From assembly GCA_035532215.1 (NCBI GenBank), contig DATKRK010000042.1, positions 1 to 64,000 on the forward strand: a stretch of 64,000 bases of DNA, read 5' to 3'. Numbering within the stretch: the first letter of the stretch is position 1; each line of letters begins with the position of its first letter. Shown here in pieces: positions 36,352 through 45,429 of the stretch. The notes beneath the pieces were generated by a model. It made no database searches. It saw only the letters and a list, made by a program, of their open reading frames with translations, and was not told the DNA's origin. Source of the stretch: JAICIG01 sp035532215 (GTDB lineage Bacteria > Planctomycetota > Planctomycetia > Pirellulales > JAICIG01). The translations under genes and the position numbers were made by a program.

Positions 36352-37012
36352 GCGGGCCGCCCGGGTGCTGATCGTCGACGATCACCCGGCCGTGCGCGAG
36401 GCATTGGCCATCCGCATCGCCGCGCAGCCGGATCTGGAGGTCTGCGGCGAGGCCGCCGACGCCCAAGAGGCCCTGCGGCTGGCCGCCGACGCCGATCCGG
36501 ACGTGGCGGTCGTCAACATCGCGCTCAAGTCGGGCAACGGCCTCGATCTGATCCGGAGGCTCAAGGCGCGCAACGCAGCGTTCCGCGCCATCGTTTGGTC
36601 GATGTACAGCGAGCAACTCTACGCCGAACGCGCCTTGCGGGCCGGGGCGATGGGCTACATCACCAAGGAACAGGCCACCGGCCAGATCATCGAGGCGATC
36701 CGCCAGGTGCTCGACGGCAAGATCTATCTCGGGCCGGCCATGACCGAGAAACTGCTGAAGCGGGCCGTCGGCCAGGCCGGTCCGGAACTTGCCCGCTCGC
36801 CGGTCGCGGCCCTCTCCAATCGCGAGCTGGAAGTGCTGCGGCTGATCGGTAACGGCGTGAAAACCGCGGAGATCGCCAAGCAGCTCAACCTCAGCGTCAA
36901 GACGGTCGAAACCTACCGCATTCGCATCCGCCAGAAGCTGGACCTGAGCGACGGAACCGATCTGGCCCGGTACGCCGCGCAGTGGGTGTTGGAGCAGGGC
37001 GGAGCGAAGTGA
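36323..37012 (+). CDS. NarL/LuxR-family response regulator with Asn in place of the phospho-acceptor Asp
   Basis: 229 aa. Receiver keeps the acidic pair (IVDDHPAVRE), the switch residue and the Lys (GYITKEQ), but the phosphorylation site reads VAVVNIALKSGNG: codon AAC at 36515-36517 gives Asn65. C-terminal LuxR helix-turn-helix is intact (LSNRELEVLRLIGNG, TAEIAKQLNLSVKTVETYR). Start overlaps the kinase gene by 29 bases. Either it is phosphorylation-independent, or Asn is deamidated, or this strain carries a mutation. Confidence 0.85.
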   Translation: MMQSKTKTRKRAARVLIVDDHPAVREALAIRIAAQPDLEVCGEAADAQEALRLAADADPDVAVVNIALKSGNGLDLIRRLKARNAAFRAIVWSMYSEQLYAERALRAGAMGYITKEQATGQIIEAIRQVLDGKIYLGPAMTEKLLKRAVGQAGPELARSPVAALSNRELEVLRLIGNGVKTAEIAKQLNLSVKTVETYRIRIRQKLDLSDGTDLARYAAQWVLEQGGAK

Positions 37013-37022
37013 CGCTGGCCGG

Positions 37023-37163
37023 CGTTTCAAGATTGCAACTGAACGTGCCGACGAGCTGCTTCTCTGCGGTGAACGCCGCCGAGGCCAAACTCAGCATCGA
37101 GTGCGGGCCCGGAATCGGCCCATCGGCCTCGATGTCGGTGCTGACGTAGATCTCTTGCGCCAT
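37023..37163 (-). pseudogene. N-terminal fragment of a DEDDh 3'-5' exonuclease-like protein
   Basis: The first 47 codons read MAQEIYVSTDIEADGPIPGP and HSMLSLASAAF, the distinctive start of a planctomycete exonuclease/RNase T-like family (DxEADG metal motif). After the segment ending FSCNLET the frame runs into antisense of the NarL gene, so the rest of the gene is gone. A truncated remnant. Confidence 0.7.
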
Positions 37164-37187
37164 GCTTTAAAGTTCAAGCTGCAGAAA

Positions 37188-37238
37188 GTCGCTTTTCGCT
37201 CCGCGAATAGACGCTTTTTTCGCGGAGCGAAAAGCGAC
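37188..37238. repeat. Perfect 20-bp inverted repeat
   Basis: GTCGCTTTTCGCTCCGCGAA (37188-37207) and TTCGCGGAGCGAAAAGCGAC (37219-37238) are exact reverse complements around an 11-base loop. Long enough for a very stable stem. Confidence 0.85.
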
Positions 37239-37380
37239 ATTGGCTGCGGCTTCGCCGCGCTGGGAAATCCGTGCGAATCCGCGGCCCCAAAAAACTTTGT
37301 ACTACAAATGGTCCATTTTTTTCCGGGCCGCGAAGATTTCATGCCGCGATTCAGACGCTCCGTGCCCGGAAAGCCAAATT

Positions 37381-37468
37381 GAAAAACGCAAAATGCAAAA
37401 TGTAAATCGCAATATCGGAAATCGCATTTCCGCCAATTTGACTTTTGCATTTTGCGTTTTGCATGATC
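37381..37468. repeat. Palindromic element (AACGCAAAATGCAAAATG / CATTTTGCGTTTTGC)
   Basis: AAAAACGCAAAATGCAAAAT at left and TTTTGCATTTTGCGTTTTGC at right are inverted, with a second inner pair (CGGAAAT / ATTTCCG). AT-rich against its surroundings. 37470-37548 holds nothing recognisable. Confidence 0.7.
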
Positions 37469-37548
37469 CGCAGCCGACAAATGTTTCCTTTTGGTTGCGG
37501 CCGAAGGCCGCGCTGGGTTCTCCGTGGCGAACTATCCAGCCGGCTAGT

Positions 37549-38820
37549 CTACGGTTCCTTCAGCTTCTGCTTGGCCAGCTTCTCCTTGACCCCCGGAATG
37601 ATCCGAGCGGCGTTCTCGTGGTAGATCTTCTTCAGCACGTCGTCGGGCAGGCCGACGCCGTAGATGTTCCAAAAGCCCTGCGGCGGAAACGGGTTTTCGG
37701 CGTAGGGGAAATACTCGTCCTCGGTTTCCAAAAACCGCCAATAGGGCAGCAGCCGCCCGGCCGGCCGGGGACCGTCGGTGCCAAACATCACGCGGTCGGC
37801 GTACTCGATCAAGAACCGCCGGGCCGTGCGAGGCTGACGGCCGAGTTCGGCGATGCGAGAGGCCATTTCCACGACCAGGTTCGGATGCGCGTCGAGCCAG
37901 CGGCCGACTTGCTCCAGGTTCTCGCCGTCGTTGGCCAGATGGGCGCCGATGAAGGTCGTCTTCGGGTGCCGTGCAATCACGCGATCGCGGGCCGCGTGCA
38001 GTTCCTCGCGCGAAGGCCACTGCGGCCCGTAAAAGCTCCACTCGGGATGCCGGTGCAATTCTTCCCAGCGTTCGTTGCGCTCGTCGATCGGCTCGAAGAA
38101 CGCCGCAGGATCGGCCGTGTGCACGATCACCGGCAGGCCCAGCTCGCCACAGGCCGCCCAGATCGGGTCCCAACGCGGATCGTCGATCGCGATCAACGAC
38201 CCGTCGGGATTGCGATAGCCCAGGCCGAACAGCTTGAAGACCTTCAGGCCGCTGGCGCCTTTCTTCTTGACCGCCGCCAGCTCGGCGGCCATCCGGCGGC
38301 CGAAGTCGGGTCGCTGGCAATCCCAACTGGCCGGGTCGTCGGCGCGGCCGCCGCCTTGCCAGTTGATGTTGGCGAAGATCACGAAACGGTCGCGATATTT
38401 CGTCCACAAGTAGCGGGCATGCTCGTCGAACTCGGCGCCCAGCCCGCCGTCGAGACTGACGCAAACGGCGATGTTTTGCGCATCCATCAGCTTCACGAAA
38501 TCGTCGAGCTGCTCGGGCGAGTGATGGAAGCGAATCCGCGGGTGTACGTGGACGTCGACGACCGGCAACTTGGCCCGCGGCGGCAAATGCTCGGTCACTT
38601 TCAATTGCGGCCTCGGCCGGAATTGGTCGAGCGCCAGGTTCCGCCCTTCGCGCCCGTCTAGTGGTTCATCGGCGAAGGCAAGCGGGAGCTCGGGGCAGGA
38701 GATGAACCACAGAGACACAGAGGCACAGAGAAGAAGAATAAGACGACGATAAGATTTAGGAGAGCGGCGCCGGAAAACAGAGCAATAAATCGAAATCGGG
38801 ATCGCCTTGAGTTCTGGCAA
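37549..38820 (-). CDS. Exported amidohydrolase-family metal-dependent hydrolase
   Basis: About 423 aa if the TTG at 38820 is used; the start is uncertain because the 5' end lies in a repeat. TIM-barrel hydrolase (COG2159-like): metal motif VVDVHVHPR, LPVIVHTADP, TTFIGAHLAN and late Asp in VMFGTDGPRP. The predicted signal peptide core (LILLLCASVSLWFISC) is encoded by the CTCTGTGTCTCTGTGG repeat element, so its export signal may be borrowed from the repeat. Substrate unknown. Confidence 0.75.
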   Translation of the reverse strand: MPELKAIPISIYCSVFRRRSPKSYRRLILLLCASVSLWFISCPELPLAFADEPLDGREGRNLALDQFRPRPQLKVTEHLPPRAKLPVVDVHVHPRIRFHHSPEQLDDFVKLMDAQNIAVCVSLDGGLGAEFDEHARYLWTKYRDRFVIFANINWQGGGRADDPASWDCQRPDFGRRMAAELAAVKKKGASGLKVFKLFGLGYRNPDGSLIAIDDPRWDPIWAACGELGLPVIVHTADPAAFFEPIDERNERWEELHRHPEWSFYGPQWPSREELHAARDRVIARHPKTTFIGAHLANDGENLEQVGRWLDAHPNLVVEMASRIAELGRQPRTARRFLIEYADRVMFGTDGPRPAGRLLPYWRFLETEDEYFPYAENPFPPQGFWNIYGVGLPDDVLKKIYHENAARIIPGVKEKLAKQKLKEP

Positions 38821-38884
38821 TGCACCGGCTTTTGAATCACTTTTCTCGACTCTTCGTCTCTGTGTCTCTGTGTCTCTGTGGTTC
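38704..38884. repeat. Family D palindromic element (CCACAGAGACACAGAGG)
   Basis: GAACCACAGAGACACAGAGG at 38704 and TCTGTGTCTCTGTGGTTC ending at 38884 are inverted copies about 130 bases apart. The left arm lies inside the 5' part of the amidohydrolase frame. Confidence 0.8.
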
Positions 38885-38907
38885 CCCCGCTTCCCTCGTC
38901 GCATGAA

Positions 38908-39201
38908 TCAAATTCCCATCCGCGACAGGGCATCGATCACGCTGCCGACGGCGCCGAACAACGTGGGATGGGTGTCTTCGAAATTGCGGGCGGTCGTCGC
39001 CAGGCGTTCGACAAGCGAGCCGGGCGCCCGAGCGGATTCGCCGGGCGCCGCGCCGCTGGCTTGCTCGGCCAGCACCAGTTCGATATCGGCGACGACTTCT
39101 TCCATCAGCGCTCGATCCGCCGGGTCGAGCGTTCCCGTCGCCGAAAGCTTGGTCTGCAACTCGGCCAATTTGACGCGCAGGTCTTGCAAGTGGTCTGCCA
39201 T
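38908..39201 (-). CDS. DUF4404-like small helical protein
   Basis: 97 aa. MADHLQDLRVKLAELQTKLS, then DRALMEEVVADIELVLAE, and a C-terminal segment ending FEDTHPTLFGAVGSVIDALS. The pattern of helices and the HPTLxxxxxxVxDALxxMGI end fit DUF4404. The same frame is open upstream into the recombinase remnant by chance. Host gene bordering the phage island. Confidence 0.7.
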   Translation of the reverse strand: MADHLQDLRVKLAELQTKLSATGTLDPADRALMEEVVADIELVLAEQASGAAPGESARAPGSLVERLATTARNFEDTHPTLFGAVGSVIDALSRMGI

Positions 39202-39369
39202 ACAAAACAGGATAAGTCCGGTTTGCCGATTGAACAAGCCGCATTCGAGGGCTGTGAAACAATAACTTATCCAAGCTCGCTGAACGCCGGTCGGACCGAA
39301 AGCCCTCCAACGTCGCAGGTCTGGCGGCGCGGTCGCGGGCGGTTTATGGTGATCGTATGAAGAGAGCGT

Positions 39370-40946
39370 TGACAGTTCCCAAAAAAAAGAAGGCAGACGC
39401 AAAACCAGCAATTCACGGGAAAAATAGGACCATTTCTGCCGCTTCTGCTGCCGCACGTCGAACCAAACCTCCACCCGCTCGACCAATTGGCCGATGACTT
39501 CCTTGACGATGGCGGGGTCGTCGTCGCCAAGCCCCTTGGAGAGTCGTACAAGCTCATCCAGAGCGCGGTCGGCCAAATCGTCGATATCCTGCTCGGGCCG
39601 CTTGGCGCCCTTTCCTTGGGCTCGCCGCTCCTGATCGAGCGCCGCCCGCTCCTGGCGCCATTTGGTCAACATGGCCTGCGCTGCGGCAAGGTTCTCGGAC
39701 TCGGCCAGCAGAAGGTTTTCCGTCCCTCGTTCGATCTTGCGATCGAGTTCGGCAAGCTGTTGTTTCAGGCGCCCCGCGTCGGCGGCTGGCGCGTGCGAAC
39801 GGGTTTTCAATTGGCGCCGAATCTCGGCCTTCAGCCGCTCGATAAGCTCGGGCTGCAAAACGGCGTCGCGGATAGCCTCGACGACGAACCGCTCCAGAGC
39901 ATCGGCGTCAACGGCGTTGTGGGCGCCGTTGCAGGCGTGCCCCGAGGTCTCGGCGTACCGCGGGCAGGAATACCACCGATAAACGTAATCCGGCTTCAAG
40001 GGATCGCGATGCTTGCGCTTCTGCACGTAGCCGCCGAGCTTCGCCCCGCAATGCCCGCAGTAAAGTACGCCCGAAAGCAGGTAGCCGCCCGTGCGGACCG
40101 CGCCGCCGGTGGACCGCTTGGCGATTTTCTTCTGCACCTTCTCCCAGATCTTGCGCTCGATGAGCGCCGGGAACCGGTCTTGGTGGACAATCCAGTCCTC
40201 TCGCGCCGTCTTGGTCCGCTGTTGGTTCGGCGAAATGTCGCCTCCGGCGAGCGCCTTGGCCTTGGCGACGACTTCGCCTTTCATGGTGACATGATACTTG
40301 CCGATGCGCGAACGGTTCCAAACCAGATCGCCGCAGTAAACTTGGTTCATCAGCATCAGCCGCACTTGCTGGCGCGTCCAGTGCAGGCCGCCCGGGCCAA
40401 ATTTGCCGCGGGCGTTCAATTCGCCGACCAGCCCGCTCATACTGATCGCCGACGACGCATAGCGGCGGAAGATGCCTTGAATCAGTTCGACCAGTTCCTT
40501 GTCGTCGCTCAGCACCAGCGTCGTCGTCCAGCCCTTCGGCTTGGCGACCTTCTCGCCGCTGCGGACGCGCTGGCGATGCGCGCCCGTTTCATCGCAGAGC
40601 ATGCGATCATAGCCCCAGGGCGCCGGGCCGCCCGCATGGTGACCGCTGGCGGCCTTGGCGATCTTGCCGCGCACGCTATTGCGCGACAGGTCGAGCAGAA
40701 ATTGATACTTGCCCTCCTGCTGATCGTGTACATCAGCCGCCCCTGGAAATCGTCCCAAGAGATTTCGCCTTGGGCGACCGTGATAAGCTTCACGCCGGCC
40801 TTGCGGAGGGGATAAATCCAGCGGCCGGCCTCGATGGAATCGAACCGCCCGAAGCGGTCTTGATCCCAGCACAAGATAGCGCGGAAGTCCCCCTTGCGTC
40901 CTTCCTTGACTCCAGGTGAGTAGCCCAGAATCAAAAAGAAACCCAT
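39370..40946 (-). pseudogene. Large serine recombinase, truncated and frameshifted
   Basis: Reading 5' to 3': 40946-40721 encodes the second half of the resolvase domain (FRAILCWDQDRFGRFDSIEA, WDDFQGRLMYTI). A one-base loss near 40721 moves the rest to another frame: QQEGKYQFLLDLSRNSVRGK, the PF07508 recombinase domain (APWGYDRM), the zinc ribbon (GVLYCGHCGAKLGG) and a coiled coil. The first ~70 residues with the catalytic Ser are missing; phage DNA is joined directly upstream. Another shift is likely in the A8 run near 39382. It should be inactive. Confidence 0.85.
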
Positions 40947-40959
40947 GCCCCCGAGGGTG

Positions 40960-42890
40960 ATACTCCAGACGGACTACAGACCGCCTGTCGCTCGGTTGCC
41001 CGACTACGCGCACTTTCTTGCCCGCCCGCGGCGACAGGTCGTAAACCGCGCCAGCCGCGACAATGAACGCGCCGCTGCCGGTGAACGGCGCCGGGTTCGC
41101 GCCAACCAAAAAGACCGTTGTGCTGGCACTTTCGATCGGCACGGGCTGCAAACGGGGCTGCAGCGCGGGAACGATCCATTGGGCTTCGTAATCCGCCGGG
41201 TCGGGTACGCTCGCGAAGTATTGGGCGTCGACGATGAGCGAACCGCTACGGGCCGGGGCGCGCGGAGGCTCGCGCCACGCTGCGAGCGGCGCCCACATCG
41301 GCTCGATCGCAAAGCCGGCTTGCAAGTTCGAGGGCGTAACCACCAGAGGCGATTCCGTCGCTGGTGGCTGCGGCGTGCGGACCAGGGACCGCGGCTGCTG
41401 CATCCCCATGAAGCCGACCGAATCGGCCGCTGCGTTGGTGGCGTCGCTGTAGGGCGGCGCCAGGTCGCTCGTGCGTTGCGGTTGCGCCGCGGGCCACACG
41501 GGCAACGCAAGCGGCGGATGCTCGGCCATTGGCAGCGAAAGCGTGATCGTATCGAGCGCCGCCGATTCGACGGGCAGCTTGAGCGTGCGGGCGGCCTGCC
41601 TTACTGGCTGCAATAGGCCCGGGTCGTAGTCCAAGAAGGCATAGGACGGCGGCACAACTTGCGGCGTCGTTTCCACGCCGGCCAGTGTCGGCGCTGTCTC
41701 GGGGCGCAGCAACTGCCGCACGGGAAGTCCCATCGGCTCGATCAACAGTCTGTCTTGCGTAGCCAAACCTACGCCCGCGGGCCGTGACTCGATAGGCGGT
41801 TGCTCTGGCATTGCCATCCTCGCGGCTTGCGGCTCGGGCGCCATCCAGTCGATGGCCTCGACGGCAGACGGTAATTGACGCACCTGCGATTCGCCTGCCG
41901 CTGTACGCGCGCTGCGCCGCTGGTTGAGCAAGACAGGTTGATTCGGCTCCCAATCGGACGGCACGGCCTGCGATAACTCAACCGTTTCTCCAGCCAGTTC
42001 GCCTTGCAGCGGCGGAACGCGACCTAGGGCGAGTGGCAACTGCGGCTGCGAGAGCGGCACGGCCCAGGCGACAATCTGCGCTTCCTGAAAATGTTGGGGC
42101 GGCGTGATGCCGGACTGCACGCCAGGCTGCTGCACTCGGCGATCGGCCGGCGATGGCGCCCACATGGGCTCGACAAAGAGCTGTTGAGCGCTCCAGGCGT
42201 CTAGTAAGACCGTCTCGACGGGGACCGGCTGTCGGCGCTCGCAGATAAATGCCGTTGCGGCGTCTGCATCGCCATGCGGTCGGGATAGAGCGCCGGGTCG
42301 CCGGGTGTGGCCCAGACATAGCTGGTCGCCTCGACGGCCGGTTGGCGGACTCCTCCGCGACGATACGCCGGTTGCGCTAGGGGTGGCTCGTAGTCGGACG
42401 GCACGGCTTGCGATAAATCGATCGTTTCCCCGGCCAACTCGCCTGAGAGCGGCGGAACACGACCTGTCGCCAGTGGCAACCGCGGCTGCGACATGCCGGG
42501 CAGGATCGCTGCATTCGGCTCTTCGCGCGACGATAACGCGCCAGGGTCGATCGCTTCCATCGGCGGCTGGTACTGCCGGGGGAAATCGCGCCGCGGCAAG
42601 TCTTGGTTGGCCTGCCTGGTCGTCTCGGGGTGCGCCGCCTCGCCAGCAAGCAGGCTGGTGTAATCCGTGCTGGCCATGATCGGAAATTGCCAAGCCTGTC
42701 GCTCGGGCCGGGGATAGGGCAGCAGCGCCATGGCCGGATAGTTTTCGGGGTGGATTGGCTCGGGCTGGGCAGGCAACAGGAAAACCGCGGGATCGTAATC
42801 GCCCATCAGATGCATTTGCCAGGCTTGCCGCACTGGATCGGGCGCCCGCTGCACGAACATCGCCGGATAGTTTTCCGGGTGGATCGGCTC
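40960..42890 (-). pseudogene. Proline-rich phage repeat protein, later part, frameshifted
   Basis: Continues the 42898-43641 product after a frameshift near 42895. Frame one (42201-42860) has repeats such as PEPIHPENYPAM, MGDYDPAVFLLP and SGELAGETIDLSQAVPSDYE; a second shift near 42250 leads to FVEPMWAPSPADRR, QGELAGETVELSQAVPSDWE and, near the end, PAPFTGSGAFIVAAGAVYDL. The same motifs recur in both halves, so this was one long repetitive protein. No function recognised; possibly virion-associated. Confidence 0.6.
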
Positions 42891-42897
42891 GGGGGCA

Positions 42898-43641
42898 TTA
42901 AATAGGAAGCGTCAGGCTCGTGGGGTCGTAGTCGCCCATGATGGGGGCGAGATACGTGCGGCTCTGCGGCGTCGGCGCACGAGACACGAACATCGGCGCG
43001 AGCACTTCCGGGTGGATCGGTTCCGGCGCATTGGGAAGCGTCAACGCGTGCGGATCGATCGACTCAATCGGCGGCGGCTGGAAATGAGGGCGCCGGCGAA
43101 CTATGGAAACGGGATCCATACCGATGGCACCCGGATCGTTGATGTCGATCAGCTCGTAAGTGACCGTCGCCGCCACGTCGTAGACATCGACATTCCCAGA
43201 GGAGGCGCCGCCAGGCGAGCTAAATACAAGATCGATCTCCCAGGCGCCGTTGACGGCACTTGGCAGCAGCGGGCTCATGGGCATTGAGTAACTATAACTG
43301 GCGAACGTCGTTCCCAGGCTGGCGCCATCCGAGGCATCCCTAGTGGTCAGCGAAGTTTTCACCGACTGCACGTTGACGATCGGCGTGCCCGAACTGGAAG
43401 CGAGGGCCTGGAATGTAATCTTGATCCCCGTCACGGCGTAGAGGGCGGGGATGCCGAATTGTCCTGCGTTGAATTGGCACTTGAGCGTGTTGGTGTTCAG
43501 GGAGGCGGAATAGCCGGCCTGCCCGGAGGCAAAGCTCGCGCTGCTGGTGGAGCTTGCCGCAGTGGGGTCGACCCAGATGCCCCCGGGATCTTCGCCGCCA
43601 TCAACGCCCGTCGCGACGATGATTGGTCCTTGACTGGACAT
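42898..43641 (-). CDS. Phage-type structural protein, N-terminal part (247 aa)
   Basis: Begins MSSQGPIIVATGVDGGEDPG. The first 170 residues are Ser/Thr/Gly-rich and beta-strand-like (YAVTGIKITFQALASSSGTP, VYDVAATVTYELIDIND), like virion decoration or tail proteins. The end changes to Pro-rich repeats (APEPIHPEVLAPMFVSRAP, MGDYDPTSLTLP) and stops at a TAA that appears to be a frameshift product, since the repeat pattern resumes in the next frame at 42890. Unknown role. Confidence 0.55.
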   Translation of the reverse strand: MSSQGPIIVATGVDGGEDPGGIWVDPTAASSTSSASFASGQAGYSASLNTNTLKCQFNAGQFGIPALYAVTGIKITFQALASSSGTPIVNVQSVKTSLTTRDASDGASLGTTFASYSYSMPMSPLLPSAVNGAWEIDLVFSSPGGASSGNVDVYDVAATVTYELIDINDPGAIGMDPVSIVRRRPHFQPPPIESIDPHALTLPNAPEPIHPEVLAPMFVSRAPTPQSRTYLAPIMGDYDPTSLTLPI

Positions 43642-43693
43642 GATTTTGCTTTCTCAAAAAAAACCGGTGCCGCCACGCCGGCCGGGCTGCGGC

Positions 43694-44035
43694 CTAGGCT
43701 CGCGACTGGTAACAACCGCCCACGCCGCCGTACTGGCTTAACTGCGCGTCGACGATTCGCCGCGCTTCATCGGCGTCGCTGTCCGTGGAAAACTGAATCG
43801 GCAGCTTTTCCTCCACTTCGTCGTCGTCGTCGGCTGAATCGTCAGCATCTTCGCGACGCTGAACGTCTTTGACGGCCACTATTGTCTTAAGCGCCGTCAA
43901 CAGGTCGCGAACGAGCGTGTTGATCGTGCAATCGTTCGGCAACGCGATGCCGGTCTCTTGCTCCAACAGCGCGCGCATCGCATTGAATTGGTCGGGCTTG
44001 GCCGTCGGTGCGCGGCGGGGTAGGTCGGGGTTCAT
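43694..44035 (-). CDS. Uncharacterised phage-island protein (113 aa)
   Basis: Start at 44035 (MNPDLPRRAPTAKPDQFNAM) with AAGGA eight bases upstream. N-terminal part helical (RALLEQETGIALPNDCTINT), then a very acidic stretch (EDADDSADDDDEVEEK). Located between the coiled-coil gene and the structural protein, where phages often place scaffold or head-assembly genes; that role is only positional inference. Confidence 0.55.
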   Translation of the reverse strand: MNPDLPRRAPTAKPDQFNAMRALLEQETGIALPNDCTINTLVRDLLTALKTIVAVKDVQRREDADDSADDDDEVEEKLPIQFSTDSDADEARRIVDAQLSQYGGVGGCYQSRA

Positions 44036-44083
44036 GGGTTCGATCCTTGTGGTTAGAGAAAATCGGTTTGGCAAGTCCATCGG

Positions 44084-45141
44084 TTAAGGCTGCAATTGCA
44101 GCGTCTCCAATTGGGCGATTTCTTTTTCCGCCGCTTTCACGGCGGTTTCGAGCTGCGATAGTTCGTGTTTGCATTCGCCGTGCGAGATAGTAAGCGAATT
44201 GAAGGTGCGTTCTACTTGCTCGGCCGGAACGGACACCTGCACGTCGGGCAGTAGCTGCGCGCCGAAAAATTGGTTGGCAGGGACAATGTCTTTTCGTCGA
44301 GCGGCCGACCTGGATGTTTCATCGCCTGGCGGCAGAATGCCAAGCCCTCCTCCGCGGTTGCGATTGCTGCCCGCAAGTCGGTCAGGCGGCCTTTCGGGGC
44401 GTCAATGAGTGTCCTCAATTCCGAAATCCGCGGGGCATGCTCCGGGCGCCCGGCGGCAAGTTGCGCCTTGGCATCGAGAGCGGCCTGCAACTCGGCCGCG
44501 GCCAAACTCTCAAGCCGCCATTGCGCGGCGAGATTTTCTTGCAACACGCGGCCCGCGTTTTGGAAATCCTCGATCAGCTTGCGCTGCGCGGCGCCGAATT
44601 CGTCGAGCCTTTCTTGCAGTGCGGGGACGGCCTTGATGGTTTCCGCCCATGCTTTTCGTTGCGCGAACTCGTTTTGTTCGCGGGCCAATTCGGCGGGCGA
44701 TTTGCCGAGCCGTCGCATTGCCTTGGCCAATGGGCGCAACAGGTCGCCAGCTCTCGCGCAAGCCGTGGTTGCGGCGGACTTTACAGCGTTTTGATGATCT
44801 GCGAGCGTAGCGATTTTGGGCCTTCATCGCTCGGGGGATGATTTGTTGGGCTACCAAGCAGTTGAGGTGGTTGGCCCGCCCGCATCCGTAGCGGCCAAAA
44901 CCCCTGTTTTTGTGGGATTTTGATCCCGTGGCTCAAGCTGCCTCAGATGAGTTTGGTGCGAGGTAAATCCCAGCAGCGAAGTCACTTCCGTACAGAGCGG
45001 GCGACCTGTTGCGCCCTTGGCCAATTCGTCGGCGTTGACGTTTGCGCCAGCGACAGCGCGGCGATAGAGCTTGTCCGCGGTTTCTTCCTCGGTGGCGAAG
45101 ATGTTAGTAACGCGGTCGAGTAAGGTTGCTACTCCTGACAT
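44084..45141 (-). pseudogene. Phage coiled-coil gene split by a MITE-like insertion and a frameshift
   Basis: Start at 45141 (MSGVATLLDRVTNIFATEEE, AAAGG upstream). At ANVNADELAK the gene is interrupted by the element at 44732-45016. Removing it plus one target copy restores ADELAKAMRRLGKSPAELAR in the same frame. The coiled-coil body continues to LDEK, where a T4 run (44291-44294) has lost one base; the shifted frame gives DIVPANQFFGAQLLPDVQV and ends KEIAQLETLQLQP at 44084. The rebuilt protein is about 250 aa. Role unknown. Confidence 0.75.
44732..45016. mobile_element. MITE-like insertion, 285 bp
   Basis: Terminal inverted repeats GGGCGCAACAGGTCGCC (44732-44748) and GGCGACCTGTTGCGCCC (45000-45016) match perfectly over 17 bases, and over 23 with one mismatch. 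It is flanked by a 9-bp direct repeat TTGGCCAAT at 44723-44731 and 45017-45025, a target duplication in a near-palindromic site. The interior (e.g. CCCTGTTTTTGTGGGATTTT) has no coding capacity, so it would need a transposase in trans. IS family not identified; 9-bp duplications occur in IS1 and IS4-type families. Confidence 0.85.
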
Positions 45142-45392
45142 TACAATACCTTTCGTTGGCTGGTAGTGCTGCTGCGACGCCGACCCTGAACAATGTCGGC
45201 AAAGGTACGGAAACAAGTGTCCGAACAATTTTCCAGGTGCTCGCGGACGTGCGTGGGGAGTCTGTTGTAAGGCAGGTTTCTGCGCACCATTTGCGCCGCC
45301 TCAAGCATCGACTCGGACAGCCGCCGGGCTCGCTCGAACCGCTCGTCGGCGGTATCCGCTCGCATGTTCTCGATTTCTTGTAACGTGTTCAT
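45141..45392 (-). CDS. Uncharacterised phage-island protein (83 aa)
   Basis: MNTLQEIENMRADTADERFE to the C-terminus RSSTTSQRKVL. Mostly helical and charged (RRLSESMLEAAQMVRRNLPY). Its stop TAA shares one base with the start of the interrupted coiled-coil gene (TAATG), so the two were translationally coupled. It follows the terminase gene. No family recognised. Confidence 0.6.
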   Translation of the reverse strand: MNTLQEIENMRADTADERFERARRLSESMLEAAQMVRRNLPYNRLPTHVREHLENCSDTCFRTFADIVQGRRRSSTTSQRKVL

Positions 45393-45429
45393 CGAATCAA
45401 ACCGTTTTGCAAAACAAGGGACGCGTTCG

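Noticed and set aside
38908..42693. A single 1261-aa minus-strand protein
   Set aside because: It chains three unrelated pieces by chance open frame: phage repeat protein, recombinase after a frameshift, and the DUF4404 gene. Motif continuity shows frame changes and separate starts.
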